Below the pieces are notes generated by a model. The model worked only from the letters and a program-made list of their open reading frames with translations, was not told the origin of the DNA and did not search any database. From RGIG9060 sp045645985 (GTDB lineage Bacteria; Spirochaetota; Spirochaetia; Treponematales; Treponemataceae): a stretch of DNA of 21,963 nt. The translations under genes and the position numbers were made by a program. This document shows positions 1 through 8,465 of the stretch, piece by piece (position 1 is the first letter of the stretch; the number at the start of each line of letters is the position of its first letter). The stretch covers positions 1 through 21,963 of the forward strand of contig JAZRJV010000043.1 in the NCBI GenBank assembly GCA_045645985.1, in the 5' to 3' direction.

Positions 1-66
1 TATTGAAATTATCTTAATTTTTAAATCATTATACATTTATTTTAGCGATATTTTTCTATTATTTGT

Positions 67-96
67 TTGACAAAACATCTTTTATAGATGTATCAT
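67..96 (+). promoter_or_regulatory. Promoter of the first lipoprotein operon, with spacer dyad
   Basis: A perfect -35 TTGACA (67-72) is followed after 18 bases by TATCAT (91-96), one mismatch from the -10 consensus. Transcription would start near 103, giving a leader of about 145 bases before the ATG at 248. Within the spacer an inverted repeat ACATCT-N5-AGATGT (75-80 and 86-91) could be an operator. TAGATGTAT occurs at 85-93 and again at 149-157. The rest of 1-247 is AT-rich and shows no gene. Confidence 0.6.
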
Positions 97-247
97 ATAC
101 ATTGAAATCAGTTTATTTATAACAAAAAATTATAAAATATATCCAATTTAGATGTATTTTAATAGGTGTCTAAAAAAAATTGTCGGAACTGTATTTCATG
201 CTGAATTTATTTCAGTATTTACATAGTAAATTCATTGGAGGTAAACT

Positions 248-1405
248 ATGAAACTAGGAAAAATTTTGGGAACATTGCTTGTTTTATTAGCAATGTTTGT
301 ATTTGTAGGTTGTGGTGATCCAGGTGTTCTTACTTTAGAAGTGACCACTTATCATGAAGATGATTGTCTATATGAATCAATGACTTTGTCTTTGTGGTTA
401 GGATATCAAGATTATAGAGACTGTGAAAAAGTTGATAAAATTGTTTTATATAACAAGACTTTGGATAAAGTAATTTATGAAACTGAAAATTCACCATATA
501 ATAATCCAAAATCTCTTTATGAAATAAAAATTGATTATGATTGGGTAACAGAAGAAGAAGGTGAAAAAGTTTATGAATATTATTGGCAGCATGGAGAAAA
601 TATTTCTAATACAGTTGCAGTAAAAGTTAAACATTACAATCCATTTAGAGTTTCTTGTGATGACTATACTGCAATACCTGCTGAATCAGATGATGATTTC
701 TATAATATTCAAAAATTATATTATATACCTGATGTTTATAGATTTAGTCCTGTTTCTATGTCTTTTGATGATGGTCCAATATATACTATGTACGAAGGTG
801 AAAAATTTTCAAATCCATTCTATTTAATTCTTTCTAATTATGAAGATGACAAGTTTTTTTCAAGTTTTAATACTTTGACTCAGTATGTAATGAATGAAGG
901 AGAAAATTCATTTACTAAAACTGATGTAGTTATCAATAACAAGTACGGTGATTATACTGTTAATTTTACTCCAACTGCTTCTTCTTGCAAAATTTATTTT
1001 GAAACTCCTAATGGGGATAAATCAGATGTAATAACTTTAGAAAAGGTTAATTTAGATCCAGATTTACAATGTATCTATGATGATTCTGCAGAAATAGATT
1101 CATACGGATTTTTGAATCTTCCAGCCAATTCAACGGATCAACAAAGAACAATAACAGTTTCTTTCAATGGTAATAATAAGGAAATGATTTTATACAACAA
1201 TGTAACCTTTGAAGCTGAAGTTATTCCACCTTTTGTTGGTAAAATGGAAAAAGAAATTGTTCTTCCTGCTACCCAAGAATTAGGATACGGTTACAGTTTA
1301 GAGCCAATACTATGCTTAAAATGGAAGTGGGGAAAACTTGGTACTGAGGTATGTGATATTGCTGGAGCTGTCATTTATGTAGATCCAGACAATTATACAG
1401 AATAA
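248..1405 (+). CDS. Exported lipoprotein, unknown function
   Basis: A 385-residue protein of no family I recognise. Residues 1-21 form a lipoprotein signal peptide (two Lys, then a hydrophobic core) ending in the lipobox FVGC, with Cys22 as the predicted lipidated residue. The mature part is rich in Asp, Tyr and Asn with alternating hydrophobic residues, which suggests a beta-rich extracytoplasmic domain. Seven further cysteines (40, 59, 137, 247, 275, 356, 369) could form disulfides or bind a ligand. The start is supported by GGAGG at 237-241, six bases before the ATG. It lies 17 bases upstream of the next lipoprotein gene and is probably co-transcribed with it. It is likely anchored to the outer or inner membrane; the role is unknown. 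Confidence 0.85.
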   Translation: MKLGKILGTLLVLLAMFVFVGCGDPGVLTLEVTTYHEDDCLYESMTLSLWLGYQDYRDCEKVDKIVLYNKTLDKVIYETENSPYNNPKSLYEIKIDYDWVTEEEGEKVYEYYWQHGENISNTVAVKVKHYNPFRVSCDDYTAIPAESDDDFYNIQKLYYIPDVYRFSPVSMSFDDGPIYTMYEGEKFSNPFYLILSNYEDDKFFSSFNTLTQYVMNEGENSFTKTDVVINNKYGDYTVNFTPTASSCKIYFETPNGDKSDVITLEKVNLDPDLQCIYDDSAEIDSYGFLNLPANSTDQQRTITVSFNGNNKEMILYNNVTFEAEVIPPFVGKMEKEIVLPATQELGYGYSLEPILCLKWKWGKLGTEVCDIAGAVIYVDPDNYTE

Positions 1406-1422
1406 TTAGGAGGAAATTTTTT

Positions 1423-2394
1423 ATGAAAAAAATTAATTTAGGATTTGCAATTTTAATGTTTGCAATTTTAGTTTTCACTGGGTGTGCTTCAACAGGTGGA
1501 TTAACAGAAAGTCAAAAAGTGGGTGCAAAAAATTCACCAGCTGCATTGGTTACTGTTTTAGTAAGTGATAGAGCAGAATGGATAGAATTAACAGAAGATT
1601 CCTATGCAAAAATGAATGATGGTAAAAAATTTTTGAGTGAAACTGGTAGTGTAAAAGCACAAGTAATTCCAGAAGAATTAATAAATGCTTCTGCAATAGA
1701 ATTAAAAAATGGTCTTGAACAAGCTGGTGGCTTTACTTTTGTAAATGATAAGGTTGTTAATGATGCTCTTGCTAAAGCAATAGAAAAAGCAGAGAAGAAA
1801 TCTGGTTGGAATAAAGCAAAAAAAGTTTTATCAGGAGATTTAGGTGGAATTTTAACAGATGCTGCTGCTAATGTTGCTGGAGCTGCAATTACTGAGGGAT
1901 TGCAAGCTATTGGTATGAAAATGTTTACAGTTACAACTCCTGCTGGATATTATGAAGCTACTCCAAGTGATGAAGATTTAACAAAAGCTGTTGTAAGTGC
2001 AGCTAAAAAGAATAAGCAAAAAGCATCGTCACTTGTTTATGCAACAGTTGAATATTCTATACAACCATTTCCTGCTACAAATGTTCCTACAAAAGCATAC
2101 TGTTTAACAACAATTTATATCACTGATGATAGCGGAAAATTGCAAAAACAAGTAAATGGTGTTGTGTTTTCAAGTCCTGTAAATTGGAATGAATTTATTG
2201 CTAATCCAAGTATTTTGATAAATAAATTTCCAATGTTGATGAAAGAATCTATTGAATTAACAACAAGTAATCTAAATGTAAAAACAAAATTATTTGAGGT
2301 TCCAAAACTTGAAGTTACAACAGAAAGACTTATTTCTGATAGTTCTTTCGGATTCCATCCTGCAAAAAAAGCATTTACTGATGGTGGAAAATAA
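1423..2394 (+). CDS. Exported lipoprotein, unknown function
   Basis: A 323-residue protein with a lipoprotein signal: residues 1-20 are hydrophobic and the lipobox FTGC places the lipidated residue at Cys21, followed by Ala-Ser-Thr-Gly. An Ala/Gly-rich stretch (about 143-165) inside a helical region might be amphipathic or membrane-interacting; it is bordered by a Lys-rich helix (about 115-135). The C-terminal half looks beta-rich. I do not recognise the family. A strong AGGAGG at 1408-1413 starts three bases after the upstream stop, and the 17-base gap implies one transcript with the preceding lipoprotein gene. A hairpin follows at 2442-2477. Confidence 0.85.
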   Translation: MKKINLGFAILMFAILVFTGCASTGGLTESQKVGAKNSPAALVTVLVSDRAEWIELTEDSYAKMNDGKKFLSETGSVKAQVIPEELINASAIELKNGLEQAGGFTFVNDKVVNDALAKAIEKAEKKSGWNKAKKVLSGDLGGILTDAAANVAGAAITEGLQAIGMKMFTVTTPAGYYEATPSDEDLTKAVVSAAKKNKQKASSLVYATVEYSIQPFPATNVPTKAYCLTTIYITDDSGKLQKQVNGVVFSSPVNWNEFIANPSILINKFPMLMKESIELTTSNLNVKTKLFEVPKLEVTTERLISDSSFGFHPAKKAFTDGGK

Positions 2395-2441
2395 AATTTA
2401 TTAAATCTGAATTAATATCTGGTTATTTAATTTTGTCTTGT

Positions 2442-2490
2442 TTCCGATGTCTATTTCTTATGGATTAGATATCGGAATTAAATTCTTTTT
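2442..2490 (+). terminator. Hairpin after the two-gene lipoprotein operon, possible terminator
   Basis: A 12-bp stem pairs 2442-2453 with 2466-2477 (one G-U pair) around a 12-base loop. The T-rich stretch (2484-2489) begins six bases after the stem, which is less tight than in a canonical intrinsic terminator. It may instead be a processing or stabilising hairpin before the next gene, whose Shine-Dalgarno AGGAGA follows at 2493-2498. Confidence 0.45.
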
Positions 2491-2504
2491 ATAGGAGATG
2501 GCTT

Positions 2505-3224
2505 ATGAAAAAAAATAATTTTGGATTTGTAATATTTTTAATATTAGCAATGTTAGTAGTTCCAATTTTTACATTTGTTTCTTGTTATAATGGAACAACA
2601 CCTCAAGGTCCAGAAAATCCTAACACATCACCTGTAGATACAGATGGAGAAGACGATAAAGAGGATGACAAAACACAAGATGAAGAACAAGGCTGGAATT
2701 CATCATCATTTATTGGCGATTGGCAACAAAATACTCACGAAACTACAATTACAATAAATGATAATGGAATATTCTCTTTAGCATCAAGTATTGATTCATT
2801 TAACGGTTTAACAGGAACTTACGAAAATTATATTGCAGACGATTCTTCATGTTGTTCAAGAGTGTCATTTAATGGATTGGATGGTACTTACATTTTAACT
2901 ATGATTGAAGATGATGTGTTTGAAATTGATCTTCCTGATGATATGGGAGGAACTTGTGTTTTTGTAAAAAAACGTACAGAAAATATTGATGTTAAAGGTA
3001 GATGGGAATGTGAATCATTTGCTTATCCAATAGAAATGCAAGATTCTACATTTAAAGTTTATATTGGAGATACTGAAAATATCCTTATGGAAGGAGATTA
3101 TACTTTATCTGGTAATAGTTATGTTCTACCAGGAACATATATACAACAACAGGAGTTGTATCTCAATCAAACAAAGCTTATGTTTATGTATCTAATATGG
3201 GAGGATATATTTACACTAAAGTAA
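2505..3224 (+). CDS. Lipoprotein with two lipocalin-like units, 3' end apparently frameshifted
   Basis: The lipoprotein signal ends in FVSC with Cys27 as the lipidation site. An Asp/Glu-rich tether (about 28-64) leads to two tandem units that each begin G-x-W (71-73 and 165-167) and contain a G-[TD]-Y strand. This pattern resembles small lipocalin-like beta-barrels; that assignment is inference. The protein at 4178-4834 is a clear paralogue: both have DLPDDMGG/ELPQDLGG-type segments followed by FVK-x-R. After Gln216 similarity stops in this frame but continues in the frame starting at 3152 (GVVSQSNKAYVYV against GVISSSGKAYFFC), which ends at TAA 3230-3232. Residues 217-239 are therefore probably out of frame. 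AGGAGA at 2493-2498 supports the start. It could be a functional variant, a decaying gene or a sequencing error. Confidence 0.75.
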   Translation: MKKNNFGFVIFLILAMLVVPIFTFVSCYNGTTPQGPENPNTSPVDTDGEDDKEDDKTQDEEQGWNSSSFIGDWQQNTHETTITINDNGIFSLASSIDSFNGLTGTYENYIADDSSCCSRVSFNGLDGTYILTMIEDDVFEIDLPDDMGGTCVFVKKRTENIDVKGRWECESFAYPIEMQDSTFKVYIGDTENILMEGDYTLSGNSYVLPGTYIQQQELYLNQTKLMFMYLIWEDIFTLK

Positions 3225-3253
3225 TAGAATAAATATCAGTTTAAAATGTTTTC

Positions 3254-3298
3254 TTTTTGCCCAATATCAGTTATAATAAATCTGGTGTTGGGCAAAAA
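3254..3298. promoter_or_regulatory. Large dyad around a -10-like box: terminator or operator
   Basis: Perfect 11-base arms (3254-3264 and 3288-3298; core TTGCCCAA/TTGGGCAA) extend by six more pairs, two of them wobble, to a 17-bp stem with an 11-base loop. The loop contains TATAAT at 3272-3277, without a good -35 element. The dyad lies between the stop at 3224 and the ATG at 3335. It may terminate the upstream gene (T-rich sequence follows at 3299-3307) or control a promoter for the next gene. Confidence 0.5.
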
Positions 3299-3334
3299 TT
3301 GTTTTTATCAATTTGTTTTACGAAAGGAGGTAAT

Positions 3335-3913
3335 ATGAAAAAAATAATTTTTCTTCTATTAATTTCAATTTTATCTCTTAATTTATTTGCACATACAAAA
3401 ATGTACCATATTGATATAAGTGCTAATTTTCTTTCGTTTGATGAGGAAATTAATAGAGAACCTACTGTTGATGAGTTAGTTAGTGGAAAGTCTGATGAAG
3501 AATTTATAGATGATACTCTCCAGTGTTTTAATTTTTCTGCTGGTATTATAACTTTTTTTGACAAAGATGATTCAGATAAAGTTTTTATGCCAATTTTTGA
3601 TTTTCAAGCAGGAGTAAGTTTTGGAACTCCTTATGTATTAGGTTGGTACTCCCAATATTTAGGAGGTATTAGTTTTAGACCAATATCTTTTCTTTCCTTT
3701 AATCTAGCGGCAGGTTTTAAACTCACTGGGGCTTGGCATACCTTTGAATTTCTTATTATTCCTGATACTTATTGGTTAGATGGAATCGTGGATGCAAGTC
3801 TTTCATTAAAATTAATTTCTTTTGGATTAAGAACTGGAATTTTTATGAATATAGGTACATCAGGGTTTGGTCTTTTCCCATTTCTTTCCATTACATTTGA
3901 TAAGCAAGACTGA
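3335..3913 (+). CDS. Small exported protein, possibly an outer-membrane beta-barrel
   Basis: A 192-residue protein starting at the ATG at 3335, which follows a strong AAAGGAGG (3323-3330). The frame is open back to a TTG at 3257, but that start lies in a hairpin and adds a non-signal leader, so I reject it. Residues 1-19 are a signal peptide (Lys-Lys-Ile, hydrophobic core, LFA cleavage site) without a lipobox Cys. From about residue 65 onward, alternating hydrophobic/polar segments with many Phe, Gly and Ser (including FQAGVSFG and NLAAGFKL) suggest amphipathic strands, consistent with a small beta-barrel or a periplasmic beta-protein. The family is not recognised. It sits among lipoprotein genes. 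Confidence 0.75.
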   Translation: MKKIIFLLLISILSLNLFAHTKMYHIDISANFLSFDEEINREPTVDELVSGKSDEEFIDDTLQCFNFSAGIITFFDKDDSDKVFMPIFDFQAGVSFGTPYVLGWYSQYLGGISFRPISFLSFNLAAGFKLTGAWHTFEFLIIPDTYWLDGIVDASLSLKLISFGLRTGIFMNIGTSGFGLFPFLSITFDKQD

Positions 3914-4177
3914 TAAATTTAATCTTAAAAAATGTAATTTTGTTTAATATAATGAAAATCAACGATGATAACAATACCATTTTGCAAAATGCAAAAATAA
4001 ATTTTCTCCCAAAACGGTAACCGATAAACAATAACTTTTTTCTCATAAAAATTACGCAATCCTCTTTTTCATTCACTATACTTTTATAAGAACAATTATG
4101 AAAATTTTCGTGTAAACGATGTTTTTCTAAATTTAATTTGTTCAATTCATTTTTCATGATTCTACGGAGGGATGTTT
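3914..4177. other. Intergenic region, no convincing gene
   Basis: 264 bases of AT-rich sequence between two exported-protein genes. TATACT at 4077-4082 could be a -10 box for the downstream lipoprotein, but no good -35 is present. An 88-codon reverse-strand open frame exists here but has no proper ribosome binding site and overlaps the end of the upstream gene. I see no tRNA, repeat or strong terminator. Confidence 0.5.
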
Positions 4178-4834
4178 ATGAAAAAGATTTTTTTTGGATT
4201 GTTGATTTTTTCAGCAATATCAATTTTTGCAGTTTTTGTTTCTTGCGATTCAGACAAGGTTGTGTCATCAGATAGATTTGTAGGCACCTGGATTCAAAAT
4301 TCACTTGAAACTCAAATTGTAATTACAACGGAAGGTGAATTTAAAATAAATTCTGTTGACGAAGATTTTGATGGTCTTTCTGGAACTTATGTAACAACTA
4401 CAACTGGTGCAACCGTTCTAATTGACGGAATCGAAGAAGAATATTCCTTGATTTTATTAGAAAAAGATGCTTTCAAACTTGAACTTCCTCAAGATTTGGG
4501 TGGAGATGCTTATTTTGTAAAACAGCGTGATGTTAACCTCAATCTTAGTGGAACTTGGAAAAATTCAGATAATTCTGTAGTAGCAAAAATTAATGATGTA
4601 AACGATTCTGTAGTTATAAATTTTGGAACAGGCTCAGATTTAATTTCACAAAGTGGAAATTTTGAAGATGAGGACAACACCTTTATTATGTACATTGATG
4701 AAGAATATGAGGATTTTGACTTTTATCAAGAAATTGGAAGTGGTGTAATTTCATCATCTGGAAAGGCTTACTTTTTCTGCATAAATCCAGAAGGTTTTGC
4801 CTTGTCCACAGTTTTAGTTAAATCACCAAACTAA
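4178..4834 (+). CDS. Lipoprotein with two lipocalin-like units (intact paralogue of 2505-3224)
   Basis: A 218-residue protein. Two in-frame ATGs occur (4172 and 4178). GGAGG at 4166-4170 is one base from the first and seven from the second, so 4178 is the likely start. The lipobox FVSC gives lipidated Cys23. Two repeat units begin at GTW 36-38 and 125-127. The segment LPQDLGG (about 103-109) followed by FVKQR matches the paralogue upstream, and the last 30 residues match that paralogue only in its alternative frame. The acidic stretch 172-180 may be a surface loop. Its stop lies 14 bases from the stop of the convergent antiporter gene. The role is unknown; a surface-exposed or periplasmic beta-barrel domain is inferred. 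Confidence 0.8.
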   Translation: MKKIFFGLLIFSAISIFAVFVSCDSDKVVSSDRFVGTWIQNSLETQIVITTEGEFKINSVDEDFDGLSGTYVTTTTGATVLIDGIEEEYSLILLEKDAFKLELPQDLGGDAYFVKQRDVNLNLSGTWKNSDNSVVAKINDVNDSVVINFGTGSDLISQSGNFEDEDNTFIMYIDEEYEDFDFYQEIGSGVISSSGKAYFFCINPEGFALSTVLVKSPN

Positions 4835-4848
4835 TTTTTTGTAAAATT

Positions 4849-6573
4849 TTAACCTAACATTGCAAGTTTTTGATGAACTGCTAAAATCTTTGCGTGAAGG
4901 TAATGTTCTATTGCTGATTTTTCTGCAATTCCAAGAACATTGCCTTCTTTGTCTAAAATCGGTAAGGCTTCCACATCGTTTTCTGTAAAAAGATTCATAA
5001 CTTCTGGAATTGGCATTTCTGGAGTAACAAAGAGTTCTGTTTCTTCCATAATATCTTCTGCCATCATTGCTTCGTAAAAATCCATAATCAATAGTGATTC
5101 TTTCAAATATTCCAAAGTGATAATTCCAGCAAGTTTTCCGTTTTCAGTTTTTACAACATAGTTTTGGTTGTGATTTTTTCCAAAAGAATTTATCAGAGTT
5201 GGTAAACTTTCATTTTCACTTATAATTGCAGTTGAATTTTTGTCGCAAATTGGAAAACCAGCACAACTTACATCAGAAACTTTGCATTGTTTCATAATGT
5301 CTTCTTCTGTAATATCCAATCCACATTCTTCAGCTTTTGTAACGCCGTACTTAACACAAATCGGGCCTAAAATCTGTACAATAAAAGTTGTGGCTGTAAC
5401 AATCAACATAATTGTACTTCCGATTGTGTCTTGAAATTGTTGCCCTGCTGCAATAGAAAGTCCGATGGCAACACCGGCTTGGCTTAAAAGACAAAATGGA
5501 AGATATTTATAAACCGTAATCGGTGCTTTTGTAAGTTTTGCTCCAAGTTTTGAGCCAATTGTTTTTCCGATGGTTCTACACAAAACATAAACAATAGCGA
5601 TTATTCCTAAGAATGAAGTTACATTCCAAATGTTTAATTTTGCACCAACCAAAACAAAAAACAAAACATAAATCGGAGGTGTGTATTTTTCAATAAATTC
5701 AAAAACCTGTCTAACTTTTGCTGGTGCAAAGTTTACAAGAAAAAATCCGATTGCCATTGAACAAAGAATGTTATCCAAATTGATTAAAGCACAAATCCCA
5801 GTTGATAAAAACAAAAATCCTAAAGAAAAAGATAAACTTCTTCCTTCATTGTTCATAATATTTTTTAACAAAAGGCTAAGTAAAAATCCAATTAAACATC
5901 CCATTAAAATTGAGCCAAAAATATCGTAGGCTAGTGTTAAAAGTTGTGTTCCTAAAGATAAACTTTGTCCGCCCAAAAGATTTGATGCAATTGAAGAAGT
6001 GATTGCGTACAAAATCAATGCAACTGCATCGTCCATTGCAACAATTCCTAAAACAGTTGTTGTAAGAGGTCCTCTTGTTCTATTTTCTTTTAAAACATCA
6101 GTTGTGGCAGCTGGAGCTGTGGCGGCAGAAATTGAGCCTAAAATCAATCCCAAGCAAATTGCCAAAGTAAAATCTTTTGTTACTAAAAAAGTGATTAAAG
6201 TTACTGCGATTGAAACAACGATGAAAGGCACGATTGATTCAAAAAGCAAAATTCCTGTAAATTGTTTTCCGTATTTTTTGATAACTGAAGTTTTTAATTC
6301 AGCACCAATTAAAAATCCTATCAAAGAAAGTGCCAAAGAATTTATCGGATCTAAAGCAGTAATAACTTGTGAACTTAAAATCTGAAATCCGGATTGACCA
6401 ATAATAATTCCAATAACGATGTATCCTACAACTTGGGGAATTTTTAGTTTTTGAAAAAGTCGTCCACCAATTGCGCCTAAAATTAAAATAAAACCTAAAA
6501 GCAAAATCAAATTTGCAGAATCCACAAAATTAAAATGCATAAATTCTGGAACTATATCAGCAATAATATTCAT
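4849..6573 (-). CDS. CPA2-type cation/proton antiporter with C-terminal CBS pair
   Basis: A 574-residue membrane protein. Residues about 15-405 form a sodium/hydrogen-exchanger domain with roughly twelve hydrophobic segments. Family features include the GFLIGAELK segment (86-94), the Ala/Thr/Pro-rich crossover-like segment ATAPAATTD (151-159) and the acidic pair Asp181-Asp182 in VAMDDAVAL. In NapA/NhaA-type exchangers such a pair is linked to electrogenic Na+/H+ exchange; the substrate here is not provable. Residues about 445-565 hold two CBS motifs, which usually bind adenine nucleotides and would gate transport by energy or salt state. No Shine-Dalgarno precedes the ATG; a near-consensus promoter ends six bases upstream, so a leaderless transcript is predicted. 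It is divergent from the acyl-CoA synthetase. Confidence 0.88.
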   Translation of the reverse strand: MNIIADIVPEFMHFNFVDSANLILLLGFILILGAIGGRLFQKLKIPQVVGYIVIGIIIGQSGFQILSSQVITALDPINSLALSLIGFLIGAELKTSVIKKYGKQFTGILLFESIVPFIVVSIAVTLITFLVTKDFTLAICLGLILGSISAATAPAATTDVLKENRTRGPLTTTVLGIVAMDDAVALILYAITSSIASNLLGGQSLSLGTQLLTLAYDIFGSILMGCLIGFLLSLLLKNIMNNEGRSLSFSLGFLFLSTGICALINLDNILCSMAIGFFLVNFAPAKVRQVFEFIEKYTPPIYVLFFVLVGAKLNIWNVTSFLGIIAIVYVLCRTIGKTIGSKLGAKLTKAPITVYKYLPFCLLSQAGVAIGLSIAAGQQFQDTIGSTIMLIVTATTFIVQILGPICVKYGVTKAEECGLDITEEDIMKQCKVSDVSCAGFPICDKNSTAIISENESLPTLINSFGKNHNQNYVVKTENGKLAGIITLEYLKESLLIMDFYEAMMAEDIMEETELFVTPEMPIPEVMNLFTENDVEALPILDKEGNVLGIAEKSAIEHYLHAKILAVHQKLAMLG

Positions 6574-6579
6574 AAGTGA

Positions 6580-6608
6580 ATTATAATAATATTGAAAATT
6601 TTTGTAAA
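6580..6608 (-). promoter_or_regulatory. Antiporter promoter predicting a leaderless mRNA
   Basis: Read on the minus strand, TTTACA (6603-6608), a 17-base spacer and consensus TATAAT (6580-6585) are followed by six bases and then the ATG at 6573. A start seven bases after the -10 would place the first transcribed base on the A of ATG. No Shine-Dalgarno-like sequence lies upstream of the ATG. Confidence 0.65.
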
Positions 6609-6731
6609 TAAATGTTAAGTAATTGTTAATTCTATTTAATATAAATTTCTTCGTACTTTAAATTTACTTACAAATATGTTAATATTTCATTACAAGAAGA
6701 AAATCCATAAAAATATTTTAAGGAGAATTTC

Positions 6732-8456
6732 ATGCAAACAATAAAAGATCTTAAGCAGTATACTTTTCCTGCTTTATGGAAAAATTCTTTAGCAAAATTT
6801 TCCAATCGACCGGCTTTATCTTTTGTAAATGGAACTCCTTTTACTTACCAACAAATTAATGACAAAATAATACAAGTTTCTTCAATATTACAAAGCCTTG
6901 GCATAAAAAAAGGCGATAGAGTTTCAATCTTCAGTACAAGTATGCCAAATTGGGGTGCTTCCTACTTTGGTATCGTAAATCTCGGTGCTATTGCAGTTCC
7001 TTTGTTGCCAGATTTTAGCACAATTGAAGTTCAGTCTATTTTAAATCACGCACAAGTTTCTGTGATGTTTGTGGCAGAAAAACTTTGGAACAAAATAAAA
7101 GACCTTCCAGAAAGCGTTCTTCCTATCGTTATCAAACTTGATGATTTTACATTCTTGCGGGGAGAACCTGAAAATTTTGAAATAAAGGATTCTTCTAATT
7201 TTGAACAAGTTGAAATTTCAGAAGTTGATACTGCATCTATTATTTATACTTCTGGAACTACAGGGCGCTCCAAAGGTGTTGAACTTTCTCACAAAAATTT
7301 AGTTTGGACTGCTATTCAATGTCAAACTGTTCATCGTGTAAATAAACGAGATAAATGTTTATCCTTTTTGCCACTTTCTCATGTTTACGAATTTACAATT
7401 GGATTTGTTCTCATTGTGTTGAATGGTGCTGCAATTTACTATTTGGAAAGACCACCAACAGTTTCTTCATTATTACCAGCTTTCAAGAAAATCAGACCTA
7501 CAATCGTTCTTAGCGTTCCAATGATTATGGAAAAAATTTACAAAAATAAAATTTATCCAACTTTGAACAAATCTGAATTTTCAAAAAGATTATATAAAAT
7601 TCCTTTCTTTCAAAAAATCTTGCACAAAGTTGCAGGAAGTCAATTAAAGAAAACTTTTGGTGGTAGAATTTGCTTTTTTGGAATCGGTGGTGCAAAAGTT
7701 GATACTCAAGTTGAATATTTCTTAAAAGATGCAAAATTCAATTATGCAATCGGCTACGGACTTACTGAAACTTCTCCTTTACTTGCTGGTTCTTCTCCAA
7801 AAGAAACAATTCCAGGAACCGTTGGTCCTATTTTGCGGGGCGTAGAACTTGCAATTATCAATCCTGATGAAGAAACAGGAATTGGCGAAGTTGTTGCTCG
7901 TGGTCCAAATGTGATGAAAGGCTACTACAAAGATCCAGAGCTTACAAAATCCGTTTTTACAACTGATGAAGATTCTGTTGGAGAGGGTTGGTTCAAAACT
8001 GGAGATTTAGGTTTGCTTCACAATGGAATGTGGCTTGAGTTAAAAGGTCGATTAAAAAATATGATTTTAAGTTCCTCTGGCGAAAATATTTATCCAGAAG
8101 ATATTGAATTTGTTTTAAATCAACATCCTTTGGTAAATGAATCTTTGGTTGTAGAAGAAGATGGAAATCTTGTTGCTCTTGTTCAGCTTGATGGTGAAAA
8201 ATTAAAGAAAGATGGAACCTTGTTAGAAAAATTACTTGCTGCAGGAAGTGCAGTAGGGGACGCTGTTCACGATTTTACAGAAGATATTTTATACAAACAA
8301 GAATCTTTGATTTCTGAAATTAAATTCTTTGTAAACGAAAAAGTAAACAAGATGTCTAAAATTACAACGATTAAATTTATCGAAAACTTTGAAAAGACAG
8401 CAAGTCAAAAAATCAAGCGATACATGTACAAGAAAGATAAAAAAGATAAATCTTAA
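6732..8456 (+). CDS. AMP-forming acyl-CoA synthetase (long-chain fatty acid-CoA ligase type)
   Basis: A 574-residue adenylate-forming enzyme that would activate a carboxylic acid, probably a fatty acid, to acyl-AMP and then acyl-CoA in the cytoplasm. Visible motifs, in order: the phosphate-binding loop YTSGTTGRSKG (172-182), GYGLTETSP (341-349), TGD (423-425) with the ribose-contacting Asp425, the hinge region around GRLKNMI (439-445), GENIYPEDIE (450-459), and the C-terminal KTASQKIKR (555-563) with the expected catalytic Lys, probably Lys560. The length and the LSHVYE segment fit bacterial FadD-like ligases, but chain-length preference cannot be read. AGGAG at 6721-6725 supports the ATG. 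It ends in a strong terminator, so it is probably monocistronic. Confidence 0.9.
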   Translation: MQTIKDLKQYTFPALWKNSLAKFSNRPALSFVNGTPFTYQQINDKIIQVSSILQSLGIKKGDRVSIFSTSMPNWGASYFGIVNLGAIAVPLLPDFSTIEVQSILNHAQVSVMFVAEKLWNKIKDLPESVLPIVIKLDDFTFLRGEPENFEIKDSSNFEQVEISEVDTASIIYTSGTTGRSKGVELSHKNLVWTAIQCQTVHRVNKRDKCLSFLPLSHVYEFTIGFVLIVLNGAAIYYLERPPTVSSLLPAFKKIRPTIVLSVPMIMEKIYKNKIYPTLNKSEFSKRLYKIPFFQKILHKVAGSQLKKTFGGRICFFGIGGAKVDTQVEYFLKDAKFNYAIGYGLTETSPLLAGSSPKETIPGTVGPILRGVELAIINPDEETGIGEVVARGPNVMKGYYKDPELTKSVFTTDEDSVGEGWFKTGDLGLLHNGMWLELKGRLKNMILSSSGENIYPEDIEFVLNQHPLVNESLVVEEDGNLVALVQLDGEKLKKDGTLLEKLLAAGSAVGDAVHDFTEDILYKQESLISEIKFFVNEKVNKMSKITTIKFIENFEKTASQKIKRYMYKKDKKDKS

Positions 8457-8465
8457 TTAGAGTTC

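Noticed and set aside
3257..3334. Upstream TTG extension of the small exported protein
   Set aside because: The extension is encoded inside the dyad and would bury the signal peptide. The ATG at 3335 has a strong AAAGGAGG.
3891..4157. Reverse-strand 88-codon open frame (hydrophobic C-terminal half) between two exported-protein genes
   Set aside because: It has no ribosome binding site at its ATG, overlaps the end of the upstream gene and shows no family motif. An internal ATG has only a distant GAGG. It is probably chance in AT-rich DNA.
5240..6385. Plus-strand open frames antisense to the antiporter gene
   Set aside because: These are shadow frames within a well-supported gene, with low-complexity composition and no ribosome binding sites.
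6657..6686. Possible promoter of the acyl-CoA synthetase (TTTAAA, 18 bases, TAATAT)
   Set aside because: Both hexamers are poor matches in very AT-rich sequence, so they cannot be told from background.
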